A DNA stretch of 64,000 nucleotides from Bauldia sp965232525 (GTDB lineage Bacteria; Pseudomonadota; Alphaproteobacteria; Rhizobiales; Kaistiaceae). Position 1 is the stretch's first letter; every line of letters begins with the position of its first letter. The notes beneath the pieces were generated by a model that was not told where the DNA came from, made no database searches, and was given only the letters and a program-made list of their open reading frames with translations. Location of the stretch: assembly GCF_965232525.1 (NCBI RefSeq), contig NZ_OZ246980.1:558001-622000 (forward strand), in the 5' to 3' direction. Position numbers and translations under genes: made by a program. Of the stretch, positions 1 through 8,919 are shown one piece after another.

Positions 1-1192
1 CGAGCCCCATGCCCTCGCCACGCCAGCTCCCCCAGGAGTTGACGACGATGGCTGTCGGTGTCCTCGGCGCGGGAGCCTCGAAACCGGTGTCGTCCGCCGG
101 ACGATAAAAGCCCTTGCGCGACAGCGCCAGCGCGGCGAGCCCCATCATGGCGGGAAACGACGATTCGATACCGGCCCCGAGCATATTGGGGACCGCGCGC
201 ACCGTATCGATCTGACCGGACTCGATCAATCCGGCGATCCATTGCCGCTGCTCGTCGGTCGCTGGCGCCAGACCGGACGCGTCGGTGAGCATGGCGAGCG
301 GCCGATCCCCGGCTTCGGCCCTCAACTCGGCGAACTGCTCGGCGGCGACGGCGGTGGCCTGCCCCGGTTCGCGACGAGTACGCGCCGAGAGGACACTGCC
401 GAGCCGGGCATAAGGTTGGCGCCCCCGTGCCTCGGCGTGTTCCCGCGCTTCCAGCACCAGAAACGCTCCGATCGAGCCGAGAGCCATACCGCCGCCGGCC
501 TCGGCCCGCCCCCAAACCGACACCGGATCGCCCGTCCATGCCCAGCCGGCGCCGGCCATGACCAGAAGCACGTCCTTACGCTCGGCGACGATCGCACCGC
601 CGGCGAGAAACACATCGCCCTGATCGGCCCGGATACGGCGGGCGGCGACCTCGACGGCACTGACGCTGGCCAATTCCTCGCCCATGAAGGTCCGCGACGA
701 GCCGGTGACCTTGTGAACGATGGCGATGTTACCGGCGACAAGATTCGGCAGCTGAGCCAGAAACAGGGTCGGCCGAAGGTCGTTCGACAGCCGTTCGTTG
801 ATGAACTCCTCCGGCGACTCGGCGGTGGGGAGCCCTTCGAGGATGGCCTGATCGACCTCCAGGTCGCGTTCGCCGCCGGCGGCCGCGACGATCATGTTGG
901 TGTTGGCCAGCAGATCGAGGTTGCCGGAAATGCCGGCGTCATCGAGGGCGAGGCCGGCGGTGTAGGTACCGACCCGCTGCCAGTTCTCCATCTGACGCCG
1001 ATCGCCACCCCGTGGGATTTGCTGCGCGAAATCGAGTGGCACCATCGGGTGCACCGGATAGGGCGCGAAACTCTCCGTATCGATGACCGGCTTCGGCGGA
1101 TCGGCCTCCGCCATCGCCTGCCAATGGGCGTCCAAACCCTCGCCGAGGCTCGACGTCAGGCCGATGCCGGTGATCCAGACCTCGCGGCTCAT
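1..1192 (-). CDS. Ketosynthase homologue without catalytic residues (FabF2-like, lipid A VLCFA cluster), 3' end cut
   Basis: The visible 397 residues read as a thiolase-fold beta-ketoacyl-ACP synthase of the FabF class, starting MSREVWITGIG. It directly follows acpXL and a fabZ-like gene, the order of the rhizobial cluster that builds the 27-hydroxy C28 chain of lipid A. The nucleophile region (residues 165-185) aligns with the usual TAC(S/A)TG motif, but Glu173 stands where Cys is expected. The two active-site His motifs are also degenerate: around residues 303-312 it reads TDASGLAPAT, and around 335-341 PNMLGAG replaces the GH motif. It probably acts as a chain-length-factor-like partner of a catalytic KAS that would lie just beyond the window edge. 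The gene starts 16 bp after the fabZ stop. The frame is open to base 1, so only the last few residues are missing. Confidence 0.85.
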   Translation of the reverse strand, partial: MSREVWITGIGLTSSLGEGLDAHWQAMAEADPPKPVIDTESFAPYPVHPMVPLDFAQQIPRGGDRRQMENWQRVGTYTAGLALDDAGISGNLDLLANTNMIVAAAGGERDLEVDQAILEGLPTAESPEEFINERLSNDLRPTLFLAQLPNLVAGNIAIVHKVTGSSRTFMGEELASVSAVEVAARRIRADQGDVFLAGGAIVAERKDVLLVMAGAGWAWTGDPVSVWGRAEAGGGMALGSIGAFLVLEAREHAEARGRQPYARLGSVLSARTRREPGQATAVAAEQFAELRAEAGDRPLAMLTDASGLAPATDEQRQWIAGLIESGQIDTVRAVPNMLGAGIESSFPAMMGLAALALSRKGFYRPADDTGFEAPAPRTPTAIVVNSWGSWRGEGMGL

Positions 1193-1208
1193 CGGCCCCC
1201 CAAGCCTG

Positions 1209-1676
1209 TCACGGCAAGATGCCCATGGCCACGCCGTGCCGCCGGGCCCGGTCGTGGATCAACGTCTCCAGTTCCGGGCTCGGATAATCCATCACCATCA
1301 TCGTCAACTCGGCATCGGCGATGAGCTTGCCGTCGACGCGGATCTCGTTGCGGGTGACGGTGAAACCCGACCCGTCATGCTCCAGGTCGCAGATCGACTG
1401 CATGGTCATGCCGGGAAAGACAAAGCTGCGGATCTTCACTTTCTTGGCGCCGGCGAAGAAGGGCAGCCGGCCAAAATCGTGCATGCCGGCGATCAGATAG
1501 CCGGACGTATGGTTCATCATCTCCAGGAGCATGACGCCGGGCATCACCGGATAGCCGGGGAAATGTCCCTCGAAGATCGTGCTCTGCTCCGGAACCGTCG
1601 ACCGGGTCTCGACGCGCCCGTTTTCGAGGTCGAACACGTCGACGGCATCGATGATGTCGAAATACTCAAGCCGCAT
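1209..1676 (-). CDS. fabZ: FabZ-like 3-hydroxyacyl-ACP dehydratase (lipid A VLCFA cluster)
   Basis: A 155-residue single hot-dog-fold protein. The dehydratase signature is clear: GHFPGYPVMPGV followed by LLEMMN, giving the expected catalytic pair His38 and Glu52. It would dehydrate 3-hydroxyacyl chains carried on the specialised ACP encoded just upstream (gap 12 bp) during very-long-chain fatty acid elongation in the cytoplasm. The Gln that normally follows the catalytic Glu helix is replaced (MMNHTSGY), as is common in dedicated paralogues. Position between acpXL and the FabF-like gene separates it from the housekeeping fabZ, which normally sits with lpxA and lpxD. Confidence 0.88.
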   Translation of the reverse strand: MRLEYFDIIDAVDVFDLENGRVETRSTVPEQSTIFEGHFPGYPVMPGVMLLEMMNHTSGYLIAGMHDFGRLPFFAGAKKVKIRSFVFPGMTMQSICDLEHDGSGFTVTRNEIRVDGKLIADAELTMMVMDYPSPELETLIHDRARRHGVAMGILP

Positions 1677-1688
1677 GGATGTCTTCGT

Positions 1689-1970
1689 TCAGCCGCTCTT
1701 GGCCGCGACCAGCTCGTCGATCCGAGCGCAGAGATTCTTCAGGACGAAGTAGTCCTCGACGGAGGCTCGCCCTTCATTGACTTCCTCGGTCCAGGATTCC
1801 AGCGGGATCTTGATGCCGAACTTCTTGTCGAGGGCAAAAACGATGTCGAGAAAATCGAGGCTGTCGATGCCCAGGTCGTCGATCGCGTGCGATTCCGGGG
1901 TTATCTCATCCAGAGGGATCTCGCTGGTTTCGGAAATGACGTTGGAAACCACTTCGAATGTCGAGGACAT
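1689..1970 (-). CDS. acpXL: Acyl carrier protein AcpXL
   Basis: A 93-residue acidic carrier protein. The phosphopantetheine site is Ser37 in DDLGIDSLDFLD. The segment IPLESWTEEVNEG is typical of AcpXL, the carrier dedicated to the very-long-chain acyl group of lipid A, rather than of the housekeeping AcpP (about 78 residues). The open frame extends upstream, but the ATG at 1970 gives the family length (about 92) and removes a low-complexity arginine-rich extension. It is the first gene of the minus-strand cluster acpXL-fabZ-fabF-like. No strong Shine-Dalgarno sequence is visible; AAGGGA lies about 15 bases upstream. Confidence 0.9.
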   Translation of the reverse strand: MSSTFEVVSNVISETSEIPLDEITPESHAIDDLGIDSLDFLDIVFALDKKFGIKIPLESWTEEVNEGRASVEDYFVLKNLCARIDELVAAKSG

Positions 1971-2293
1971 GTGACTTTGGCGATCCCTTGCTGATTCAGG
2001 CCATGTAGCGCCGCCCGCCGGCGAATCCAAGCGGAAAAACCCCATCCGACCGGCCGCGCTGCGACCGGTCCGATCGATGGCGCCTTCCACGGGCGCAACT
2101 CTTGTCGGGCGATGGGAATTGAGGGAATTCGCGTTGTTTGGCAACGCTCAATCGGTTTCGCCTTTCCGGTGTCGAAGCGCCCGTGAAGGGCAATACCGCC
2201 GTTGTCGCCGCGTGTCTACCATGGGGAATTGCTAGAGCTTGCGCCGCGACGGGGCCCAAGAGAGAATACGGTGGGGCCAAGTCAAGGGGAAGC

Positions 2294-3292
2294 GTGGACG
2301 CGGCACTGGAAACGCGGGCCGAGAGCCTGCCCTCGCGGGTGGAGATCGTCGATGTCCTGCGCGGCATCGCGATCCTCGCCATGATCGTTTACCACTTCGC
2401 GTGGGACCTTTCCGCCTATCGGCTGATTGCAACCGATATCACCCTCGACCCATGGTGGATCATGGTTGCCCGGCTGATCGCCGGCACCTTCATCGGCCTG
2501 GTCGGCGTCAATCTGGTGCTGGCCGAACGGAACGGTTTCCACACCGGGCGGTATCTCCGACGCCTGGCGATCGTCGCCCTGGCCGCCGGTCTGGTCAGCG
2601 CCGGAACCTACTGGTTCTTCCCCAACGCGTTCGTCTTCTTCGGCATCCTTCACTGCATCGTCGTCGCCTCGGTCCTGGCTCTGCCGTTTCTACGGGCACC
2701 GATGTGGATCACGGCAGCGGCTGCCATCTTCTTCCTCGCCGGTTCGTCGTTTCTCACCAGCCCGTTCTTCAATGCGCCGGGCTGGTACTGGCTCGGCCTG
2801 TCTTCGGTGCCGCCGGTCAGCGTCGACTACGTGCCGCTGTTTCCCTGGTTTGGCGTGGTGCTTGCCGGCGTTATCGTCGGGCGATTCATCACTGACACCG
2901 GCGACTGGCCGATCTGGCATTGGCGTCCGGGCGACCGCCCCTTGCGATCGGTGATCGTTGCCGGTCGCTGGAGCCTGCTGATCTACCTGGTCCACCAGCC
3001 TATCCTGATCGGCGCCCTCACCCTCCTGATGCCGTTATTGGGCCCGAGCCAGACGGCGCTCGCCGAGCAGCTCACCAGCGAATACGACGCAAGCTGTGCC
3101 GTCGCCGGTTACGAGGAGAGCGCCTGCGCCGCCTACAGCGCCTGCATCCTGGGCAAGCTCGGCAAAGAGGACGGCCTTCTGCTTGCCGCCAGCCGGCATC
3201 AGCTCACCGCCAAACAGGTCGAGCTCTGGCAGATCACCGTTGCCGAATGCCGGGTAAAGACGCTGCCGCCGGAGGTTGCCGGCGGCATATAG
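2294..3292 (+). CDS. DUF1624 / HGSNAT-like membrane protein
   Basis: An integral membrane protein of 332 residues with the opening signature of the DUF1624 (heparan-alpha-glucosaminide N-acetyltransferase catalytic-like) family: VDVLRGIAILAMIVYHFAWDL. Several hydrophobic segments follow through about residue 270, then a Cys-containing hydrophilic tail (about 70 residues) with CAVAGYEESACAAYSAC. The family is predicted to move acyl groups across membranes, but the substrate is unknown here. I chose the GTG at 2294 because AAGGGGA lies 3-4 bases before it and the protein then begins shortly before the conserved domain; the upstream ATG at 2138 would add 52 poorly structured residues. It is divergent from acpXL. 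The hydrophilic Cys-rich tail is not a usual part of the family. Confidence 0.8.
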   Translation: MDAALETRAESLPSRVEIVDVLRGIAILAMIVYHFAWDLSAYRLIATDITLDPWWIMVARLIAGTFIGLVGVNLVLAERNGFHTGRYLRRLAIVALAAGLVSAGTYWFFPNAFVFFGILHCIVVASVLALPFLRAPMWITAAAAIFFLAGSSFLTSPFFNAPGWYWLGLSSVPPVSVDYVPLFPWFGVVLAGVIVGRFITDTGDWPIWHWRPGDRPLRSVIVAGRWSLLIYLVHQPILIGALTLLMPLLGPSQTALAEQLTSEYDASCAVAGYEESACAAYSACILGKLGKEDGLLLAASRHQLTAKQVELWQITVAECRVKTLPPEVAGGI

Positions 3293-3301
3293 CGGAAGCC
3301 G

Positions 3302-4228
3302 TCAGGGTCGCTGGGCACCGTTGGCGGTAACGTATACCGAATAGAGCTCGTGGGTGCAGGTGACGAACAGCCGGTTCCGTTTCGGCCCGCCGAACACCAG
3401 GTTGGAGACGAGCTGCGGGAAGTTGATGCGGCCAAGCAGGTCGCCTTCCGGCGCGAAGACGTCGATTCCGGCGCCGGCGCTGGTCCAGACATTGCCGTCG
3501 GTATCGACCCGGAAGCCGTCCGGAAAGCCCTGCTTCAGGACGAAACGCGCCTCGCCGCCCGACAATGCGTTGTCGTCCGAGACCTGGAACGCGCGAATGT
3601 GGCGGGGCTTCTCCGGCTCGTGGGCTGAAGCCGAGTCCGCGACGTAAAGCATTGATTCGTCTGGGGAAAAAGCAAGCCCGTTGGGCTTGTCGAAATCGTC
3701 GGCGACGACCGTCAGCGATCCGTCGCGCGGGTCGAAGCAGAACACGTGGCAGCCGTCCAGCTCCATTTCGCCCTTGTGGCCCTCATAGTCGCTCATGATC
3801 CCGTAGCTCGGATCGGTGAACCAGATAGTGCCGTCGGATTTGACGACGACGTCGTTCGGCGAGTTGAGCCGCTTGCCCTGGTAGCTGTCGGCGATCACCG
3901 TGATCGAGCCGTCCGGCTCGGTCCGGGTCACGCGCCGGCTGCCGTGCTCGCAGCTCACCAGCCGACCTTCGCGATCGCGGGTGTTGCCATTGGCGTAGTT
4001 GGAATTGGCGCGGAACACGCTGACGCTGCCGTCAATGCCATCCGGCGCCCAGCGCAGCATGCGATTATTGGGGATGTCGCTCCAGACCAGATAACCGCCA
4101 TCCCCGAACCACACCGGCCCTTCGGCCCAGCGGCAACCGTCGAACAGTAGCTCTTTGTGGGCGGTGCCGTTGATCAGCCAGGTGAAACGCGAGTCGTTGT
4201 GTTCGGTATCGGGTCCGACAAGTGCCAT
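3302..4228 (-). CDS. SMP-30/gluconolactonase-like sugar lactonase
   Basis: A 308-residue six-bladed beta-propeller of the SMP-30/gluconolaconase/LRE family. Diagnostic stretches are EGPVWFGDGGYLVWSDI near the N-terminus, the metal-binding SPNDVVVKSDGTIWFTDPSYG in the middle and DKPNGLAFSPDESMLYVADS after it, which supply the expected metal ligands Glu, Asn, Asn and Asp. Enzymes of this family open aldonolactones. It is the last gene of the sugar ABC transporter operon (gap 28 bp after the permease), so it probably hydrolyses the lactone made from the imported sugar. No signal peptide is visible, so a cytoplasmic location is expected. Confidence 0.88.
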   Translation of the reverse strand: MALVGPDTEHNDSRFTWLINGTAHKELLFDGCRWAEGPVWFGDGGYLVWSDIPNNRMLRWAPDGIDGSVSVFRANSNYANGNTRDREGRLVSCEHGSRRVTRTEPDGSITVIADSYQGKRLNSPNDVVVKSDGTIWFTDPSYGIMSDYEGHKGEMELDGCHVFCFDPRDGSLTVVADDFDKPNGLAFSPDESMLYVADSASAHEPEKPRHIRAFQVSDDNALSGGEARFVLKQGFPDGFRVDTDGNVWTSAGAGIDVFAPEGDLLGRINFPQLVSNLVFGGPKRNRLFVTCTHELYSVYVTANGAQRP

Positions 4229-4256
4229 GGATGATTTCCCCCGTGTTCGAGGCGCG

Positions 4257-5204
4257 TCAGCGCAGTGTTTTTTGGCCGCCGGCGGCGGTGATGACCCCGA
4301 CGATGATCAGCCCGGTCAGCACCAGGCGGATCCCGGCGCCGAGCCCGTAGGTATTTAGCATCGCCTCGACCAGGAACAGGAACAAGGCCGCGCCCCACAA
4401 GCCGGGCACATTGGCGAATCCGCCGGCGACGGACGTGCCGCCGATAACCACCACGGCGATCGAATTGAGGAGGTACGCCTGACCCATGTTGAGCGCGGCG
4501 CCGCCAGAAAAGGCGGAGAAGAAGAACCCGTTCACGGCCGCCAGCACCGCGCAATAGACGTAGGTGATGAAGCGGGTGCGGTTGACATTGATCCCGGCGA
4601 GCGCCGCGGCCCGCATGTTCTGGCCGATCGCCGTGACCGCGCGTCCGTACAAGGTGCGATGCAGGACGATGTGCACCGCGACCGACAGAGCGATGATGAA
4701 GACGGCGAGGACTGGAATGCCAAGGACCGTCTCCGTCGAGAAATCGGCCAACGCCGGCGGCGGCTTCACCCGAAGGCCGCGATTGTACCAGATGGCGGCG
4801 GACTGAAAGAGGAAGCTCGACGACAGCGTTGCGATGATCGGCGGAATGCGGAGCAGGCGGATCAGGCCGTAGTTGAAGACGCCGACACCAAGGCCGACGA
4901 CGAGCGCCGCCGCGAGGCCGACGACGATCATCGAATCCTGGGTCGCCATGATCTTGGTGGCGACGGTTCCGGCCAGCGTCATGGTCGCCGGTATCGACAG
5001 GTCGACATTACCGGGACCGAGGGTGATCACCATCATCTGGCCGAGAGCGACGATCACCGAGAACGTCGCGAACGAGAACGCGGCGGTCAGCACATCGCCG
5101 GCGCCCTGGCCTTGGGTGAAGATGATGGTTGCCAGCCACACGGCGATCGCCGCCACGAAGGCCCAGATCCACGGTTTTTCGAATAGTCGCGACGAATTGT
5201 TCAT
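4257..5204 (-). CDS. Sugar ABC transporter permease (RbsC family), second subunit
   Basis: A 315-residue polytopic membrane protein of the BPD_transp_2 / RbsC family. It has the characteristic VALGQMMVITLGPGNVDLSI near residues 50-70 and the cytoplasmic loop ALAGINVNRTRF that contacts the ATPase. The C-terminal segment VVVIGGTSVAGGFANVPG is also typical. It pairs with the permease encoded just upstream; the two genes overlap by 4 bp (ATGA), which suggests translational coupling and a heterodimeric permease. The substrate is probably a monosaccharide or sugar alcohol, inferred from the family and the neighbouring lactonase. Confidence 0.9.
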   Translation of the reverse strand: MNNSSRLFEKPWIWAFVAAIAVWLATIIFTQGQGAGDVLTAAFSFATFSVIVALGQMMVITLGPGNVDLSIPATMTLAGTVATKIMATQDSMIVVGLAAALVVGLGVGVFNYGLIRLLRIPPIIATLSSSFLFQSAAIWYNRGLRVKPPPALADFSTETVLGIPVLAVFIIALSVAVHIVLHRTLYGRAVTAIGQNMRAAALAGINVNRTRFITYVYCAVLAAVNGFFFSAFSGGAALNMGQAYLLNSIAVVVIGGTSVAGGFANVPGLWGAALFLFLVEAMLNTYGLGAGIRLVLTGLIIVGVITAAGGQKTLR

Positions 5205-6244
5205 TGGCGCCGCGCCTCGGTTCGATTTATGAGCACGCGCAGTGCCAGAACGATGATCAAGATCGCCCCCTGGGCGCCGATCTGGAAATCCGGATTGAGC
5301 CTGAGGAACGTCAGGAACGAGTTGGCGAGCGTCAGCGTCGCCGCGCCGATCACCGCGCCGATCGGCGACACCCGGCCGCCGACGAATTCGCTGCCGCCGA
5401 GGATGGCGCCTGCGATCGACAGCAGCGTGTAGCGTACCGCGATGTTGGCGTCGCCGGCGGTGGTAAGGCCGAGAAGCGCGAGGCCGGCCAGCATGCCGAA
5501 GAAACCAGCGAAGGCGAAGGCCGCCATCTTGACCTTAAGCAGCGACCAGCCGGCACGCGCGACCGAGCGCGGATTGCCGCCCGCGCCGCGGATGACGGCG
5601 CCATAGGCGGTGCGCATCAAGAGCACATGCACCACGATCGCGATAATCACCAGGGCGACGATCGGAAACGGCACGATCGGCGTCTGAAACGTCATCGTCG
5701 CGCGAATCCACTCCGGCGCCTTGCCGCCGGGGGTGGGCAGGACCAGGACCGCGAGGCCGGCCCAAACGAAAGACATCCCCAGCGTCACGACGATCGACGG
5801 TAGGTTGCGGACGTGGATGAGGGCGCCGAGCAGCGCGTAGACACCGATGCCGAGCGCCAGCACCACGACGCCGGCCAGAGGCGTCGTCAGGATCCACGGC
5901 GCCGGATCGGGGATGACCCCGGCGAGTGCCGGCAGGCCGGCGATCCCGTCATTGAGCAACGTCGCACCGACCGCGACGACGAAACCGACATAGGCCCCGA
6001 TCGACAGGTCGAGGTCATTGACGCACAGCACGAACATCTGCGCGATGGTGGCGAGCGCGATCGGAACCGCCAGATTGAACAGGAGCTTCAAGCCGATCGG
6101 CGACATCGCCCGCGGCTGGAGGTAGAAGACCGCGATCAGGATCACCGCAAGCGAAAACGCCGGCAGGATGGCCCGCAGGACCCGGGCCAGGGTCAGCGTC
6201 GAGTCGCCGCCCGACACGCCTCCGGTGTCCGACGCGGTGCTCAT
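5201..6244 (-). CDS. Sugar ABC transporter permease (RbsC family), first subunit
   Basis: A 347-residue inner-membrane permease starting MSTASDTGG, with about 8-10 hydrophobic segments. Family markers are IAQMFVLCVNDLDLSIGAYVG (the first conserved membrane motif), the EAA-like loop GAGGNPRSVARAGW and AGAILGGSEFVGGRVSP near the C-terminus. The start ATG overlaps the stop of the ATPase gene (ATGA), and its stop overlaps the start of the second permease in the same way. The long open frame upstream is antisense-like overlap with the ATPase gene and is not part of this protein. Confidence 0.9.
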   Translation of the reverse strand: MSTASDTGGVSGGDSTLTLARVLRAILPAFSLAVILIAVFYLQPRAMSPIGLKLLFNLAVPIALATIAQMFVLCVNDLDLSIGAYVGFVVAVGATLLNDGIAGLPALAGVIPDPAPWILTTPLAGVVVLALGIGVYALLGALIHVRNLPSIVVTLGMSFVWAGLAVLVLPTPGGKAPEWIRATMTFQTPIVPFPIVALVIIAIVVHVLLMRTAYGAVIRGAGGNPRSVARAGWSLLKVKMAAFAFAGFFGMLAGLALLGLTTAGDANIAVRYTLLSIAGAILGGSEFVGGRVSPIGAVIGAATLTLANSFLTFLRLNPDFQIGAQGAILIIVLALRVLINRTEARRQ

Positions 6245-7713
6245 GCATCCTCCCGGAACGAGGCGTGCAGCACCTTCTCCTCGTCGAGTTCGCTGCGCTT
6301 TAGGTCGGCGACGATGCACCCGTCGCGGAAGACGTAAACGTGATCGCAGTGATCGAGCTCGTCCATCTCGGTCGTGTACCAGATAAAGGTACGGCCGCCT
6401 TCCGCCTCGGCGCGGATCATGCGGTAGACCTCCTGCTTGGTGCCGACGTCGACACCGCGCATCGGGTCGTCCATCAGGATGATCGTCGCGTCCGAAGCGA
6501 GAGCGCGGGCGAACAGAGCCTTCTGCTGGTTGCCGCCCGACAAGGACAGGATGTTGTTGTGGACGTCGGGCGTGCGGATGCCGATCCGTTCGCGCCAATC
6601 GTCGGCCAGCGAGTCTTCCTTGGTCGGGGCGATCAGCGGCCCGTCCCGCAGTCCACCGAGCGAGCGGATTCCGATGTTCTTGGCGATCGACCAGAGAGGA
6701 AAGATCCCCTCATTGGGGCGGTCGCCGGCGACCAGAGCCACCGGCCCGGACACCGTCACGGCGCCGGCGCGCGTGGCTTCGGTTCCGGCGATCTGCAGGA
6801 GGATGTCCTTCTGTCCATGTCCGTCGAGACCGGCAAGGCCGACGATTTCGCCGGGATGGGCGACCAGCGTCCGACCATCGGGCTGGCTATTCGGTCGCGC
6901 CGTCACCACCGGTGCGCCGCCATCACGCTTGGAAGCGAAGTCTTCCGCCTCCGGCCCAACCCGCTCGGCAACGCTCCCCATGGCGGCAACCAGGCTGTCG
7001 CGCGTGAATTCGCCGGCCGGTTTGCGCGCCACCACTTTGCCGTCGCGCATGACGATGACCCGATCGGCGGTGCCGAGAATCTCGGCCAGCAGATGCGAGA
7101 TCAGGATGCACGATCCGCCCTCGCCGACGAAGCGGCGGACGAAATCGAGGAGTTGCTGCGCGACATGGGCGTCGAGAGACGACGTCGGCTCATCGAGGAT
7201 CACCAGCGCGGCCGGCGTCTCGGTCACCGAGAAACCGCGAGCGATCTCGACCATCTGACGGCGCGCGATCGAAAGATCGCCGACGGCGGCGCCTGGCTGG
7301 ATTCCGTGGCCGGGAAAGATCCGGTCGAGCATCCCGACAATCAGGGCGCCGGCCCTCCGGCGCCAGCCAATGCCCCGCAGCGAGGGATGCATGATCCGGG
7401 CGTTCTCGGCCACGGTCAGGTTGGGGCAGAGTGACAATTCCTGAAAAACACAGCGAATGCCGTGGCTTGCCGCTGCCGCCACGGTATAGCCGCGGGTCAG
7501 GTCGCGGCCGCCGATCAGAACCGTTCCCTTGTCCGCTGCGATCGTCCCGGCGAGCACGTTCATCAGGGTCGACTTGCCGGCGCCATTGTGACCGACGAGG
7601 CCGATGCATTCGCCAGCCGCGACTGAAAGCTCGACGCCGTCGAGCGCGCGGACGGCGCCGAAATGCTTTTCGACGCCGTCCAACTTCACGATGGTTTCTT
7701 CGCCGTCGGACAT
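6241..7713 (-). CDS. Sugar ABC transporter ATP-binding protein (RbsA-like, two ABC domains)
   Basis: A 490-residue tandem ABC ATPase. The first domain has a complete Walker A (GHNGAGKST), an atypical signature (LSIARRQMVEIARG) and Walker B with ALVILDEPTSSLD. The second domain has a degenerate Walker A (GLDGHGQKD), as usual for RbsA/XylG proteins, but keeps LSGGNQQK and IILMDDPMRGVD. It energises uptake through the two permeases downstream. I chose the ATG at 7713 over the in-frame TTG nine bases upstream. Overlaps with the next gene imply an operon: binding protein, ATPase, permease, permease, lactonase. Confidence 0.92.
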   Translation of the reverse strand: MSDGEETIVKLDGVEKHFGAVRALDGVELSVAAGECIGLVGHNGAGKSTLMNVLAGTIAADKGTVLIGGRDLTRGYTVAAAASHGIRCVFQELSLCPNLTVAENARIMHPSLRGIGWRRRAGALIVGMLDRIFPGHGIQPGAAVGDLSIARRQMVEIARGFSVTETPAALVILDEPTSSLDAHVAQQLLDFVRRFVGEGGSCILISHLLAEILGTADRVIVMRDGKVVARKPAGEFTRDSLVAAMGSVAERVGPEAEDFASKRDGGAPVVTARPNSQPDGRTLVAHPGEIVGLAGLDGHGQKDILLQIAGTEATRAGAVTVSGPVALVAGDRPNEGIFPLWSIAKNIGIRSLGGLRDGPLIAPTKEDSLADDWRERIGIRTPDVHNNILSLSGGNQQKALFARALASDATIILMDDPMRGVDVGTKQEVYRMIRAEAEGGRTFIWYTTEMDELDHCDHVYVFRDGCIVADLKRSELDEEKVLHASFREDA

Positions 7714-7767
7714 CGCCGCCAATGATACCAGTCCTTGGGCGTCAATGGCCGACTGTCCGACGTCGCG

Positions 7768-8787
7768 CTACATCTTTGCCTCTGCGACAACCTCCTCGGC
7801 GTCCTGAAGGCTGTACTCAGTGTTGGCGACGCCGCCGACTTCGGTGGTCTCCAGGTTGGCCTCGAGTTCGGCCTGGTCGATGCGCAGGAACGGCACCGTC
7901 AGATCCTTTGGCACATCCTCACCGGCGAGCACCATCTGGGCGACCCAGAAGGCGAGCGTGGATACGCCCGGCGCGATCGAAACCGACATGGTCTCGTAGC
8001 CATTGGCGTCCTTCTGCTCCTTCCACCACGTCAACTCGTCATAGCGATTGCCCATGATGATGATCGGCGTGTCGCGGCCGGCAGCCGCGAAGGCTTGTGC
8101 CGCACCGAAGCCGTCACCGCCTTGGGTGACCACCGCGTCGATGTCACCGAGCGATGGCAGGATGCCGGCGACCGCCTTCTGCGCGACGTCCTGGGCCCAG
8201 TCGCCATGAACCGATCCGACGATCTCGAACTGAGGATTTTCCGCCACGCCTTCATGGATGCCCGCGGAGATTTGATCGTCAACCGAAACCCCGGCCAAAC
8301 CCCTTATCTCAAGCAGCTTGCCGCCATCGGGAAGCCGATCAGCCAAGTAGATGACCTCGTCCTTGCCCATTTGGTTGAAGTCGACGGCGACCCGCCAAGC
8401 ACAGGGCTCGGAGACGATACCGTCGAACGACACCACGATAACGCCGGCGTCGCAGGCTTCCTTGACGGCGCCATTCAGGCCCTCCGGCGAGGCGGCGTTG
8501 AGAACGATGGCGTCATAGCCCTCCAGGATCATGTTCTGGATCTGGGCGGCCTGTTCGGTCACCTGGTTCTCGGCGGTGGTAAAGGCATCCGCCGCGGCGA
8601 CGACTCCGTCGGATACCGCCTGGCTGGTCACCTTGTCCCAGGTCCTGAGCATAGCCTGACGCCAGGAGTTTCCGGCGTAGTTGTTGGACAGCGCGATCCG
8701 CTTGTCGCTGGTGTCGGCCACCGCCGATCCCGCGGCCAGGCTCGCGCCAAGCGCGGTCAACGCCAGCATTCCGGTTACGTGTTTCAT
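7768..8787 (-). CDS. Sugar ABC transporter periplasmic substrate-binding protein (RbsB family)
   Basis: A 339-residue periplasmic binding protein of the type I (RbsB/LacI-like) fold. The N-terminus is a clear Sec signal peptide ending GSAVA-DTSD. Typical features are IALSNNYAGNSWRQAM in the first strand and helix, AAQIQNMILEGYDAIVLNAAS, and DAVVTQGGDGFGAAQAFAAAG in the second lobe. A strong Shine-Dalgarno sequence (GGGAGGG) lies 3-4 bases before the ATG. It is the first gene of the minus-strand transporter operon. The ligand cannot be read from the sequence; the linked lactonase points to an aldose. Confidence 0.92.
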   Translation of the reverse strand: MKHVTGMLALTALGASLAAGSAVADTSDKRIALSNNYAGNSWRQAMLRTWDKVTSQAVSDGVVAAADAFTTAENQVTEQAAQIQNMILEGYDAIVLNAASPEGLNGAVKEACDAGVIVVSFDGIVSEPCAWRVAVDFNQMGKDEVIYLADRLPDGGKLLEIRGLAGVSVDDQISAGIHEGVAENPQFEIVGSVHGDWAQDVAQKAVAGILPSLGDIDAVVTQGGDGFGAAQAFAAAGRDTPIIIMGNRYDELTWWKEQKDANGYETMSVSIAPGVSTLAFWVAQMVLAGEDVPKDLTVPFLRIDQAELEANLETTEVGGVANTEYSLQDAEEVVAEAKM

Positions 8788-8909
8788 GCTTCCCTCCCTT
8801 TGAGCACACAAGCCAATCGTGTGATGATTACAGCGACGCTCCGGGTTCCGCCACACACGATTTCGCAATGAGCGGACGACCGGAGCGCTAATACAAAATA
8901 GCGGATCAG

Positions 8910-8919
8910 CTAATATTAG
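8910..8919. promoter_or_regulatory. Palindrome CTAATATTAG in AT-rich promoter region of the sugar transporter operon
   Basis: A perfect 10-bp palindrome sits 123 bp upstream of the binding-protein start in the 228-bp gap 8788-9015. It is embedded in an AT-rich stretch that also contains GCTAATAC about 24 bases away, a partial second copy. No regulator is encoded next to the operon. This may be an operator or part of a promoter; the assignment rests only on symmetry and position. Confidence 0.3.

Noticed and set aside
242..1324. 360-residue plus-strand frame opposite the ketosynthase homologue
   Set aside because: It is antisense to a well-supported FabF-like gene and has low-complexity composition without recognisable motifs; long antisense frames are expected at this GC content.
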